This document shows positions 33,513-40,800 of a DNA stretch of 64,000 bases, piece by piece. Position 1 is the first letter of the stretch. Each line of letters begins with the position of its first letter. A program made the position numbers and the translations under genes. Where the stretch lies: assembly GCA_963747775.1 (NCBI GenBank), contig CAVVGT010000004.1:186001-250000 (forward strand), given 5' to 3'. The notes beneath the pieces are model-generated. The model searched no databases. It was not told the DNA's origin and worked only from the letters and a program-made list of their open reading frames with translations. The stretch comes from JAGVSZ01 sp963747775 (GTDB taxonomy: Bacteria; Pseudomonadota; Gammaproteobacteria; Burkholderiales; SG8-39).

Positions 33513-33998
33513 ATGCCGTCGTTCGACATCACTTCCGAAGTCAACAAGGTCGAGCTGAAGAACGCCGTCGAGCAGTCGAACAAGGAGATCCAGAACCGGT
33601 TCGACTTCAAGGGGTCGGACGCGCGCATCGAGCAGGCCGAGCTCGCGCTCACCGTCTACGCCGACGACGACTTCAAGCTCAAGCAGGTCATGGACGTCTT
33701 CACCGGCAAGTGCGCCAAGCGCGGCGTCGATGTGCGCGCCCTCGCGCCGCAGGACCTCGAGAAGGTTTCGGGGAACAAGGTGAAGCAGGTCGTCGAGGTG
33801 AAGAACGGCATCGAGACGGAGAAGTCGAAGGCGCTCGTCAAGCTGCTCAAGGACAGCAAGCTGAAGGTCCAGGCCTCGATCCAGGGCCCCGCGGTGCGCG
33901 TCACCGGCGCCAAGAGGGACGACCTGCAAGCGGCGATCCAGCTGCTGCGCAAATCCGTGACCGACATCCCGCTGCAGTTCGGCAATTTCCGTGACTGA
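33513..33998 (+). CDS. yajQ: YajQ-family cyclic-di-GMP/nucleotide-binding protein
   Basis: YajQ family protein of 161 residues, full length, starting MPSFDITSEVNKVELKNAV and containing NRFDFKGSDARIE and the repeated ferredoxin-like fold. Members bind cyclic di-GMP and, in some gamma-proteobacteria, act with a LysR-type regulator. Preceded by CAGGGAG and the TATAAT box at 33481. Downstream lies a repeat element with a strong stem, probably its transcript end. Confidence 0.94.
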   Translation: MPSFDITSEVNKVELKNAVEQSNKEIQNRFDFKGSDARIEQAELALTVYADDDFKLKQVMDVFTGKCAKRGVDVRALAPQDLEKVSGNKVKQVVEVKNGIETEKSKALVKLLKDSKLKVQASIQGPAVRVTGAKRDDLQAAIQLLRKSVTDIPLQFGNFRD

Positions 33999-34020
33999 TT
34001 TAGGATCGCGCGCCTCGCCT

Positions 34021-34081
34021 GCACCCGATCGGCGCGCTGCCCCCCTCTCCCGTCCCTCTCCCCCAACTTCGGGGGAGAGGG
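34021..34081. repeat. Intergenic repeat with hairpin, copy 1
   Basis: A 24-base core (34021-34044, beginning GCACCCGATCGGCGCGCTGC) identical to bases 49349-49372, followed after a short spacer by a perfect 11-bp stem CCCTCTCCCCC (34054-34064) / GGGGGAGAGGG (34071-34081). The layout of core plus pyrimidine/purine stem is the same in both copies. Both lie directly after a gene stop, so the element may act as a transcript end or be a REP-like mobile repeat. Confidence 0.65.
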
Positions 34082-34102
34082 CGACCGCGCAGGCGTCATC
34101 GG

Positions 34103-35014
34103 ATGCCATCAGCCTCCACTGTCGCGTCTGAGTCGGCGCAAGACCGCCGGGTCTGGCTCGAGGTCGCGCTGAACGGCCCGTGGTCGCGCGCGCGGCAGCC
34201 ACGCATCCCGATCGCGGTCCGCGAGATCGTCGCCGAGGGCATCGCCTGCGCGCAGGCCGGCGCCGCGATCGTCCACGTGCACGCGTACGACGAAGCCACC
34301 GGGCGGCAGAAGGACGATCCCGACCTCTACGCCGCGATCATCGAAGGCATTCGCACGAAAGTGGACGCGATCGTCTACCCCACACTGCCCTTCGCAGGAT
34401 CCGCCGATGCCCCGGGCGAGTTGACCGCGCGCGCGCGGTTCGGCGCCGTCGAGGCGCTCGCAAATCGGGGGCTGATCGAGTGGGCGGTCGTCGACCCGGG
34501 CACAGTGAACATCAGCGACTTCGGGGAGCTCGCCGCCGGCCGCGAGGGCATCGTCTACGCCAATCCGGAGTCGCATATCCGCCACGGCCTCGCGCTCGCC
34601 GCCGTGCATGGTTTCACGCCGAGCTACGCCGTGTACGAGCCGGGCTTCACGCGGCTCGGCGCGGCGCTCGCGCGCGCGATCCCGCGCGTGCCGCGGCCGG
34701 TCTATCGCTTCATGTTCTCCACGGGATTCACCTTCGGCTTCCCGCCGGAGCCGTTTGCGCTCGACGCACACCTTGCCCTGCTCGACCGCGAGGCGCCCGG
34801 CGCGCCCTGGATGATCGCCGGGCTGGCCGTCGATGTGCTGCCGCTCGCGTCCGCGGCGGTCCAGCGCGGCGGGCACCTTCGCGTCGGCCTGGAAGATGCG
34901 CCCTTCGGCTCCACGCGCACGAACGTCGCGTGGGTCGAGGAAGCGGTGCGCGCGATCCGGGTCGCCGGCGCGGAACCGGCGACCGCCTCTCAAGTGCGAG
35001 CAGCACTCGCGTGA
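34103..35014 (+). CDS. BKACE (DUF849) family beta-keto acid cleavage enzyme
   Basis: TIM-barrel enzyme of 303 residues in the beta-keto acid cleavage family, which condenses a beta-keto acid with acetyl-CoA to give acetoacetate and a new CoA ester. The zinc motif AAIVHVHAYD (His-x-His) and the barrel segments VYPTLPFAG and VGLEDAPFGSTRTN are visible. The family is very diverse in substrate. It shares a GTGA overlap with the rhomboid gene downstream. The true substrate is not evident; it may feed on 3-keto acids from the neighbouring degradative genes. Confidence 0.88.
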   Translation: MPSASTVASESAQDRRVWLEVALNGPWSRARQPRIPIAVREIVAEGIACAQAGAAIVHVHAYDEATGRQKDDPDLYAAIIEGIRTKVDAIVYPTLPFAGSADAPGELTARARFGAVEALANRGLIEWAVVDPGTVNISDFGELAAGREGIVYANPESHIRHGLALAAVHGFTPSYAVYEPGFTRLGAALARAIPRVPRPVYRFMFSTGFTFGFPPEPFALDAHLALLDREAPGAPWMIAGLAVDVLPLASAAVQRGGHLRVGLEDAPFGSTRTNVAWVEEAVRAIRVAGAEPATASQVRAALA

Positions 35015-35655
35015 CCGGCGCGCCGGAGGCGCCGGCGCAGGAGTCTTTCGGCGCTGCGCTGGCGCGCACGACGCGGACGCCGCGCGTCGTCCCGGTCCTG
35101 ATCGCGCTCAACGTCACGGTCTTCGTCGCGCTGGCGCTCGCGGGCGCCGGCATCCTCACGCCGCAGCCCGCGGTGCACGTCCGATGGGGGTCCAACTTCG
35201 GGCCGCTTACCGCCGACGGGGCGTGGTGGCGGCTCCTGACAAGCGCATTCGTGCACTTCGGCTTGGTGCACCTCGCGCTCAACCTGTGGGTGCTCTGGGA
35301 CGCGGGCCGACTCGCCGAGCGGCTGTTCGGCCCGGCCGCATTCCTGTTCATATATGTTGTCGCGGCCGTCGTCGCGAGCCTCGCAAGCGTCGCCTGGAAC
35401 CCGTGGGTGAACAGCGCGGGCGCATCGGGCGCGATTTTCGGCGTGATCGGCGCGCTCGCGGCGTACATGGCGGACCGATCGAACGGCGTGCCCTTCGCCG
35501 TGATGCAGGCACACCGCAACAGCCTGCTCGTGTTCGCCGCGTACTCGATCCTGTTCGGGGTGATCGCCACCGGCGTGGACAATGCCGCGCATCTCGGCGG
35601 ACTCGCGGCCGGCCTGCTGCTCGGCGGGCTCCTCGGCCGGCCGGCGCTGCCCTAG
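35011..35655 (+). CDS. Rhomboid-family intramembrane serine protease
   Basis: Six-helix rhomboid protease of 214 residues. The catalytic Ser is in GASGAIFG (Ser139) and the His in NAAHLGG (His194), with the HFGLVHLALNLW segment earlier. It cleaves transmembrane helices inside the inner membrane. GTG 35011 overlaps the BKACE stop (GTGA). The frame continues without another stop after its TAG (35653-35655) into a basic, then hydrophobic segment and the next annotated domain, suggesting the protein was once longer. Confidence 0.88.
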   Translation: MTGAPEAPAQESFGAALARTTRTPRVVPVLIALNVTVFVALALAGAGILTPQPAVHVRWGSNFGPLTADGAWWRLLTSAFVHFGLVHLALNLWVLWDAGRLAERLFGPAAFLFIYVVAAVVASLASVAWNPWVNSAGASGAIFGVIGALAAYMADRSNGVPFAVMQAHRNSLLVFAAYSILFGVIATGVDNAAHLGGLAAGLLLGGLLGRPALP

Positions 35656-35703
35656 CCCGGGCGGCGCAGCGCGGCCCGGTGGGGAATCGCGGTCGCGGCC
35701 TCG

Positions 35704-36162
35704 ATGCTCGCGGCGCTCGCGCTGGCGGCCGGCATCCGGAACATGGGGCCCGAGTACCGCGCGGAGCAGGCATTCCGAGGCGCTCTCGACCGGTTCGCAC
35801 CGGCCTCGCGCACGCTGCTGGAGAAGCGCGAGGGATTCGGGCGCGCCCTGCGCGAAGCGCAGCGCACGCCCGCGGAGGTCGCGGCGGCGCTCGAGGAGCA
35901 ATCGAGGAGCTGGGATGCGCAACGCGAAGCCCTGGCCACCCCGCGCCTCGCCCCGGGCGGATCGCTTCCCGGGCTGCAGACGGGGTTGGTGCGCTATGCG
36001 ACCCTGCAGCGGGACCTCACGCTGCTGATGGCCGAGGTCGTCCGCGACGGGCGCGCCGAGCGCGTCGCAGCCCTCAAGCAGGCGCAGCAGACCCTGCGCG
36101 CCGCGGAGACGGAGCTCGAAGCGGCGCTCGACGCCGCGCGCAAGGAGAACCGGGCAAAGTAG
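35704..36162 (+). CDS. Helical membrane-anchored protein, probably the detached C-terminus of the rhomboid
   Basis: 152 residues from the first ATG, unrecognised. It starts inside a hydrophobic helix (MLAALALAAG); the same frame upstream reads RRSAARWGIAVAAS, completing a signal-anchor, and runs in frame straight from the rhomboid stop with no other start codon. The rest is a helical, Glu/Arg/Ala-rich domain with coiled-coil character. Without a clear ribosome site it may be expressed only by readthrough of the TAG, or the TAG may be an error and the whole a single 380-residue protein. Confidence 0.6.
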   Translation: MLAALALAAGIRNMGPEYRAEQAFRGALDRFAPASRTLLEKREGFGRALREAQRTPAEVAAALEEQSRSWDAQREALATPRLAPGGSLPGLQTGLVRYATLQRDLTLLMAEVVRDGRAERVAALKQAQQTLRAAETELEAALDAARKENRAK

Positions 36163-36174
36163 CGCCGCGCGCCG

Positions 36175-36336
36175 CTATGGCGTGGCGGCACGCATCCGCA
36201 AGAGGCGCCACACCAACCACACGGCCCAGGCGCCGGGGACGACTGCGACCGCGATCACGCCGGCCAAGCGCGCGGCAGGTGACGCGGGTGCTTCAAGTTG
36301 CGCCCATTTCGCGACCTGCTGTCTGACTCGTTCCAT
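36175..36336 (-). CDS. Possible 53-residue single-pass membrane protein
   Basis: A short frame starting MERVRQQVAKWAQLE, then a hydrophobic helix AGVIAVAVVPGAWAVWLVW and a basic end RLLRMRAATP. This topology of charged helix, membrane helix and basic tail is typical for small membrane proteins. No strong ribosome site is visible and no homologue is recognised, so it is a candidate only. Confidence 0.4.
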   Translation of the reverse strand: MERVRQQVAKWAQLEAPASPAARLAGVIAVAVVPGAWAVWLVWRLLRMRAATP

Positions 36337-36609
36337 GTCCGCGAATACGTCGGTTCAATCCGTTCGGATTCGTCGTGGATCGTAGCCGGCGCCTTACGGG
36401 GTGCGAATAGCCCGGCCGGCCTAGGCAAGAGTCCTGGCGTGGCCCCGCGGGGGCGAGGCAGCGCAGCTGGACGAGCGCGGACCGCATGAAACAAGGCCTT
36501 ACGCCGCCGCAACTCGCTTCGGCGTCCGCCGCAAGGCGTGGACAGGACCTCTATAGACTGGGTCGCGAGGCCAGCGGGTGAAATCGTGCGCCCCCCCGGG
36601 ACGGGGCGC
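36337..36609. other. Intergenic stretch without recognisable gene
   Basis: About 270 bases between the possible small membrane protein and the glutamine amidotransferase gene. Together with 36163-36174 and the small frame above it forms the longest gene-poor stretch of the window. It contains G/C-rich inverted segments (for example around 36407-36423) and no convincing open frame, tRNA fold or promoter pair on either strand. Confidence 0.5.
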
Positions 36610-37314
36610 TCAGCGCGCTAGACCTTCGGCCCAGCGGTCGTAGAGGTGTGCGGCGACGGCGTTGAGATCGCGCACCCGCGTCTCGATTCTCTCCTCCATC
36701 TCCGCCGACGTCTGGACCGATGGTCCGGCGGCGCGGCCGATCTCATCGACGGAGTCGGCCGCCCACCTCCGGATCATGTCCGGCGTCATCTCGACGTGGC
36801 ACTGCATGCCGAGGTGCGGCCCGAGCGCGAACGCCTGGTTGGCGCAGTAGGCGCTGCCGGCGAGCCGCGTCGCCCCTGCGGGGATCGTGAACGTCTCGCC
36901 GTGCCAGTGAAACGACAGGAACTCCGACACGTCCCCGAACCACGCGCGTGCCACGGGATCGTCGGCTACCCGCACCGGGCCCCAGCCGATCTCCTTGACG
37001 GGATTGGGCGCAACCGTGCCGCCAAGCGCCTTGGACATGAGCTGGCCGCCGAGGCAGTGCCCGATGACGGGCACCTGCGCCGCCACCGCGGCGCGGATGA
37101 GCGCGAGCGTCGGCTCGATCCACGGCAGCGGATCGTTGACGCTCATCGGGCCGCCCATGAGCGTGATGCCCGAGAAGGCGCGCGGGTCGGACGGTACCGG
37201 ATCGCCCTCGCAGGTCGCCAGCAGGCGCCACGGAATGCCGCGGGCGTCGAGGTAGGCGGAAAAATACCCTGGACCTTCGGTCGGGCTGTGCCGGAAGATG
37301 GCAACGGGTTTCAT
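36610..37314 (-). CDS. Class-I glutamine amidotransferase domain protein
   Basis: Stand-alone type-1 glutamine amidotransferase of 234 residues, like GMP-synthase-type GATase proteins annotated near glutamine or gamma-glutamyl metabolism. Catalytic Cys in VIGHCLGGQ (Cys87), with the His-Glu pair in MQCHVEMTPD. N-terminal MKPVAIFRHSPTEGPG. It probably hydrolyses glutamine or a gamma-glutamyl amide; partner unknown. Divergent from the first retropepsin-like gene with only 15 bases between the starts. Confidence 0.87.
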   Translation of the reverse strand: MKPVAIFRHSPTEGPGYFSAYLDARGIPWRLLATCEGDPVPSDPRAFSGITLMGGPMSVNDPLPWIEPTLALIRAAVAAQVPVIGHCLGGQLMSKALGGTVAPNPVKEIGWGPVRVADDPVARAWFGDVSEFLSFHWHGETFTIPAGATRLAGSAYCANQAFALGPHLGMQCHVEMTPDMIRRWAADSVDEIGRAAGPSVQTSAEMEERIETRVRDLNAVAAHLYDRWAEGLAR

Positions 37315-37329
37315 GGGGCGGGTGTGCGG

Positions 37330-37974
37330 GTGAGGCTGGCGAATTCTATTGCGATCCTGACGTTGGCCCTTGCGGCTGCTGGGCCGACGGCGGCGGCCGA
37401 CGTGAGCGTTGTGGGCTTGTTCGGCAACAAGGCGGTCGTCTCGATCGACGGCGGCCAGCCCCGCACGCTCGGACTCGGCCAGAAGACGGCCGAGGGCGTC
37501 GCGCTCGTGGCGGTCGACGGCGAGAGTGCCACCTTCGAGATCGACGGCAAGCGCCGGACGCTGAAGATGGGACAGGCTTACTCTGGGCGAGCCACCGGCA
37601 ACGGCAACCAGCGCACCGTCCTCAGGTCCGACGGCCGGGGGCATTTCCTCGCCGACGGGCAGGTGAACGGCGCGGCCATCCGCTTCCTCGTGGACACCGG
37701 CGCGACGCTGATCGCCCTGCCCGCCAGCGATGCCAAGCGGATGGGCGTCAGCTACCTCAATGCGCCGCGAGGCGTGGTGAACACCGCGAACGGCAGCGCG
37801 GCGGCCTACAAGGTGAAGCTCGACACGGTGCGCGTCGGCGACATCACGATCAACAACGTCGACGCGGTGGTCATCGAGGGCGGACTCACGATCGCGCTGC
37901 TCGGCATGAGTTTCCTCAATCGCACCCAGATGTCGCACGAGGGCGAGACGATGGTCCTCGTGAAGCGCTTTTGA
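37330..37974 (+). CDS. Retropepsin-like aspartic protease, exported (TIGR02281-type)
   Basis: Periplasmic aspartyl-protease-like protein of 214 residues with an N-terminal signal (VRLANSIAILTLALAAAG, cleavage near TAAA-D). The first half is a beta-rich domain (SVVGLFGNKAVVSIDGG). The second half holds the catalytic FLVDTGATLIALP motif (Asp-Thr-Gly), followed by LLGMSFLNR. GTG 37330 is chosen because GGGGCGGG sits at a suitable distance; GTG 37324 is possible. A paralogue of similar design is encoded convergently just downstream. Confidence 0.85.
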   Translation: MRLANSIAILTLALAAAGPTAAADVSVVGLFGNKAVVSIDGGQPRTLGLGQKTAEGVALVAVDGESATFEIDGKRRTLKMGQAYSGRATGNGNQRTVLRSDGRGHFLADGQVNGAAIRFLVDTGATLIALPASDAKRMGVSYLNAPRGVVNTANGSAAAYKVKLDTVRVGDITINNVDAVVIEGGLTIALLGMSFLNRTQMSHEGETMVLVKRF

Positions 37975-37988
37975 GGAAGCTCGGCACG

Positions 37989-38002
37989 AGGGGGCGCCCC
38001 CT
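37989..38002. terminator. Short palindrome between convergent protease genes
   Basis: A 14-bp perfect palindrome AGGGGGCGCCCCCT, preceded by CACG as in the longer palindrome at 45203. It lies between the convergent stops at 37974 and 38024 and probably helps end both transcripts; no T-run. Confidence 0.4.
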
Positions 38003-38023
38003 GGCCACTGAGTCAGGGCTTTC

Positions 38024-38665
38024 CTAGAAATTCCGGCGCGTGAGCAGAAGCGTGTCGCCGACGCGCCGCATGTCCACGCCGTTCAGGAAGCTCATGCCGA
38101 TCAGCGTGATCGGCAGCTGCTCCCGTCCGCCCTCCATGACCACCGCGTCGACGTTTTGGAGCGTGACCTCCCCGACGCGCACGGTTGCCAGGGTCACGCG
38201 GTAACCGGTCTTCGGACCGCCGGCGGTCGCGATCCGAATGCGCGCGAGCCCCGCATAGCCGATGCCCAACCGCTGCGCCTCGTCGCTCGACAATGCGATC
38301 GACGTCGCGCCGGTGTCGATGACCGCGCGCGTCTCGACGCCGTTGATGAAGGCCGGCGTGACGAACTGGCCCCGCGCGTCGGCCTTCAGTTCCGCCACCG
38401 CGACCGTCGACTGGCCGAGCCTGAGCGTCATCGACTTGCCGTCGACTTCGACGACCGCCTGGGTACGATCGGCGCTGACCAGCCGCACGCCTTCGGGCGA
38501 AGTCTGCCCGCCGCGCAGGCTGCGCACGACCGATCCGTTGAGGAGCAGCTGCGCACGGTCGTGGTCGAGCGACATCACCATGACGGTGGTCGCCTGCGCG
38601 GCAGCCGCGGCGAGCGCGCCGGCCGCCGCGGCGACCATGCGCCGCGCCGCGCGCGCGCCCCTCAC
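38024..38665 (-). CDS. Second retropepsin-like aspartic protease, exported
   Basis: 213 residues counted from a GTG that overlaps the folE2 stop (GTGA); an ATG nine codons later is the alternative. Basic N-terminus and Ala-rich signal (RRMVAAAAGALAAAAAQA). The catalytic motif AVIDTGATSIALS and the terminal LIGMSFLNGVD match the convergent paralogue at 37.3 kb, with about the same domain order. Both probably act in the periplasm on unknown substrates. Confidence 0.84.
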   Translation of the reverse strand: MRGARAARRMVAAAAGALAAAAAQATTVMVMSLDHDRAQLLLNGSVVRSLRGGQTSPEGVRLVSADRTQAVVEVDGKSMTLRLGQSTVAVAELKADARGQFVTPAFINGVETRAVIDTGATSIALSSDEAQRLGIGYAGLARIRIATAGGPKTGYRVTLATVRVGEVTLQNVDAVVMEGGREQLPITLIGMSFLNGVDMRRVGDTLLLTRRNF

Positions 38666-39474
38666 GCGCGGGACTTGTCGCGCTCGATGCGCGCGTAGGC
38701 GGAGTGATTGTGGATGGACTCGAAGTTCTCGGACTCGACGACGTATCCCTCGATGCGCTCGTCGGCGTTCAGCCGCGCGGCGACGTCGCGCACCATGTCC
38801 TCGACGAACTTCGGGTTGTCGTAGGCGCGCTCGGTGACGAATTTCTCGTCGGGACGCTTGAGCAGGCCGTAGAGCTGGCACGACGCCTCGTCCTCGGCAT
38901 AGCCGATGAGGTCCTCGATCCAGACGAAGCCCTTGGTGCGCGCCTCGATCGTCACGTGCGAGCGCTGGTTGTGCGCGCCGTAGTCGGAGATCTCCTTCGA
39001 GCACGGGCACAGGCTGGTCACCGGCACGATCACCTTCATCGTGAACGACTGGCGGCCGCGCTCGATCTCGCCGACGAACGTGACTTCGTAGTCGATCAGG
39101 CTCTGAACGCCCGAGACCGGCGCCGACTTGTTGACGAAGTACGGGAAGGCCATCTCGACGTGGCCGGTCTCGGCCTCGAGCCGCTCGATCATCTCGCGCA
39201 GCATCACCTTGAAGCTGTCGACCGAGATCTCGCGCTCGTGCGCGTTGAGGATCTCGACGAAGCGCGACATGTGCGTGCCCTTGAAGTGGTGCGGCAGGCC
39301 GACGTACATGTTGAAGGTCGCAATCGTGTGCTGCACGCCGCCGCCCTTTTCCGCCACCTTGATCGGGTGGCGGATGGCTTTGATCCCGACCTTGTCGATG
39401 GCGAGCCGGCGCGTATCGGCCGAGGACTGCACGTCCGGGATCGACTGGTCGACGCCGGGATCGCGAATGTTCAT
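38662..39474 (-). CDS. folE2: GTP cyclohydrolase FolE2
   Basis: Type-IB GTP cyclohydrolase of 270 residues, making dihydroneopterin triphosphate for folate or queuosine-related pathways; a metal-flexible substitute for FolE. Visible: HPIKVAEKGGGVQHTIATF, the metal Cys in TSLCPCSKEIS and the downstream Glu/His region SHVTIEARTKG. ATG 39474 has AAAGG at good distance; longer upstream reading has no support. Coupled to the aspartic protease gene by a GTGA overlap. Confidence 0.94.
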   Translation of the reverse strand: MNIRDPGVDQSIPDVQSSADTRRLAIDKVGIKAIRHPIKVAEKGGGVQHTIATFNMYVGLPHHFKGTHMSRFVEILNAHEREISVDSFKVMLREMIERLEAETGHVEMAFPYFVNKSAPVSGVQSLIDYEVTFVGEIERGRQSFTMKVIVPVTSLCPCSKEISDYGAHNQRSHVTIEARTKGFVWIEDLIGYAEDEASCQLYGLLKRPDEKFVTERAYDNPKFVEDMVRDVAARLNADERIEGYVVESENFESIHNHSAYARIERDKSRA

Positions 39475-39611
39475 GCGAGGCCTTTCGTGGTGCCGCGGGC
39501 ACGGCAAGCGGACTGAACGCATTCTAGCACCGGGGTGGCGCACGCTTTCCTTACCGCGAACAATGCTTTAATCGCGGCTCGCCACGCCACCGAGACCGCG
39601 GAGACCGCCTC

Positions 39612-40790
39612 ATGAACCGCAGCACGCATCGCGTCCTGACCACCCACGTGGGCAGTCTGCCTCGCCCGCGCGACCTCCTGCAGATGACGCTCGCGCGGGA
39701 CCGGGGGGAACCCTACGACGAACGCGCATACGAAGCCCGCCTCGGTCAGGCGGTCGCGGAAATCGTCGGCACGCAGGCGCGCGTCGGCCTGGACGTGGTC
39801 GACGACGGCGAATTCGGCAAGGCGAGCTTCATGCATTACGTGAATCAACGACTCTCCGGGTTCGAGCCGGGCGTCGGCCCGCGCACGGGAAATCCATTCG
39901 CCAACTCGCGCGAGTTCCAGACCTTTCCCGAGTACTACTCGTCGGTCGGGCTCGGGACGTCTGGCCCGGCGGCCAAGGCGCCGCACATGACCTGCACGGG
40001 CCCGATCGCCTACAAGGGGCACGCCGAGCTGCAGCGGGACATCGCGAACCTGAAGGCGGCGCTCGCACGGGTCGGCGTCGAGGAGGCTTTCATGCCCGCC
40101 GTCTCGCCCTCCAACGTCGAGGAGTGGCAGCGCAACGCCTACTACGAGTCCACGGACGCGTTCGTGCTCGCGATCGCCGAGGCGATGCGCGAGGAGTACC
40201 GGGCGATCGTCGACGCGGGCCTCGTGCTGCAGATCGACGACCCGCGGCTCGTGACCTATTACAACGTGACGCCGGGCGCGAGCGTGGCCGACTGCCGGAA
40301 GTGGGCCGAGCGCCGCGTCGAGGTGCTGAACCATGCGCTGCGCGGCTTGCCGCGCGACCGCATCCGCTTCCACACGTGCTACGGCATCAACATCGGCCCG
40401 CGCGTGCACGACATGGATCTAAAGGACATCGTCGATCTGATGCTCAAGGTCAACGCCGGCGCTTTCTCGTTCGAGGCAGCGAACCCGCGTCACGAGCACG
40501 AGTGGCGCGTGTGGCGCGACGTCAAGGTGCCCGCAGGCGCGGTGCTCATTCCCGGGGTGATCACGCATTCGAACGTGATGGTCGAACACCCGGAGACGGT
40601 GGCCGACCGGATCGTGCGATTTGCCGAGGTCGCAGGCCGCGAGAACGTGATTGCCGGCGTCGATTGCGGCTTCGGCACGTTTGCCGGCTCCGAGGAGATC
40701 CAGGAGCGGATCGTGTGGGCGAAGTTCGACGCACTCGCGCAAGGCGCCCGGCTCGCGAGCGAGCGCCTCTGGGGTCGCGCCGCCGGCTGA
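39612..40790 (+). CDS. MetE-like (cobalamin-independent methionine synthase C-terminal fold) protein
   Basis: 392-residue TIM-barrel protein of the UROD/MetE superfamily, matching only the C-terminal catalytic half of MetE. Zinc ligands are RFHTCYG (His-x-Cys) and GVDCGFG (Cys), with a Glu between. N-terminal LTTHVGSLPRPRDL is typical of these short MetE-like proteins. They transfer methyl or alkyl groups from small donors rather than polyglutamyl folate. Transcribed alone, divergent from folE2, with TTTAAT (near 39566) as a possible -10. Substrate unknown. Confidence 0.88.
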   Translation: MNRSTHRVLTTHVGSLPRPRDLLQMTLARDRGEPYDERAYEARLGQAVAEIVGTQARVGLDVVDDGEFGKASFMHYVNQRLSGFEPGVGPRTGNPFANSREFQTFPEYYSSVGLGTSGPAAKAPHMTCTGPIAYKGHAELQRDIANLKAALARVGVEEAFMPAVSPSNVEEWQRNAYYESTDAFVLAIAEAMREEYRAIVDAGLVLQIDDPRLVTYYNVTPGASVADCRKWAERRVEVLNHALRGLPRDRIRFHTCYGINIGPRVHDMDLKDIVDLMLKVNAGAFSFEAANPRHEHEWRVWRDVKVPAGAVLIPGVITHSNVMVEHPETVADRIVRFAEVAGRENVIAGVDCGFGTFAGSEEIQERIVWAKFDALAQGARLASERLWGRAAG

Positions 40791-40800
40791 CCCTCCGGCG

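Noticed and set aside
34021..34081. Intrinsic terminator of yajQ
   Set aside because: Strong stem but no T-run, and the core is shared with another locus, so it is listed as a repeat rather than a terminator.
36182..36385. 67-codon plus-strand frame
   Set aside because: Low-complexity Thr/Arg/Ala translation, no ribosome site; the minus-strand frame there is more protein-like.
36337..36609. tRNA or riboswitch in the gene-poor gap
   Set aside because: No cloverleaf, CCA end or known aptamer core could be traced on either strand.
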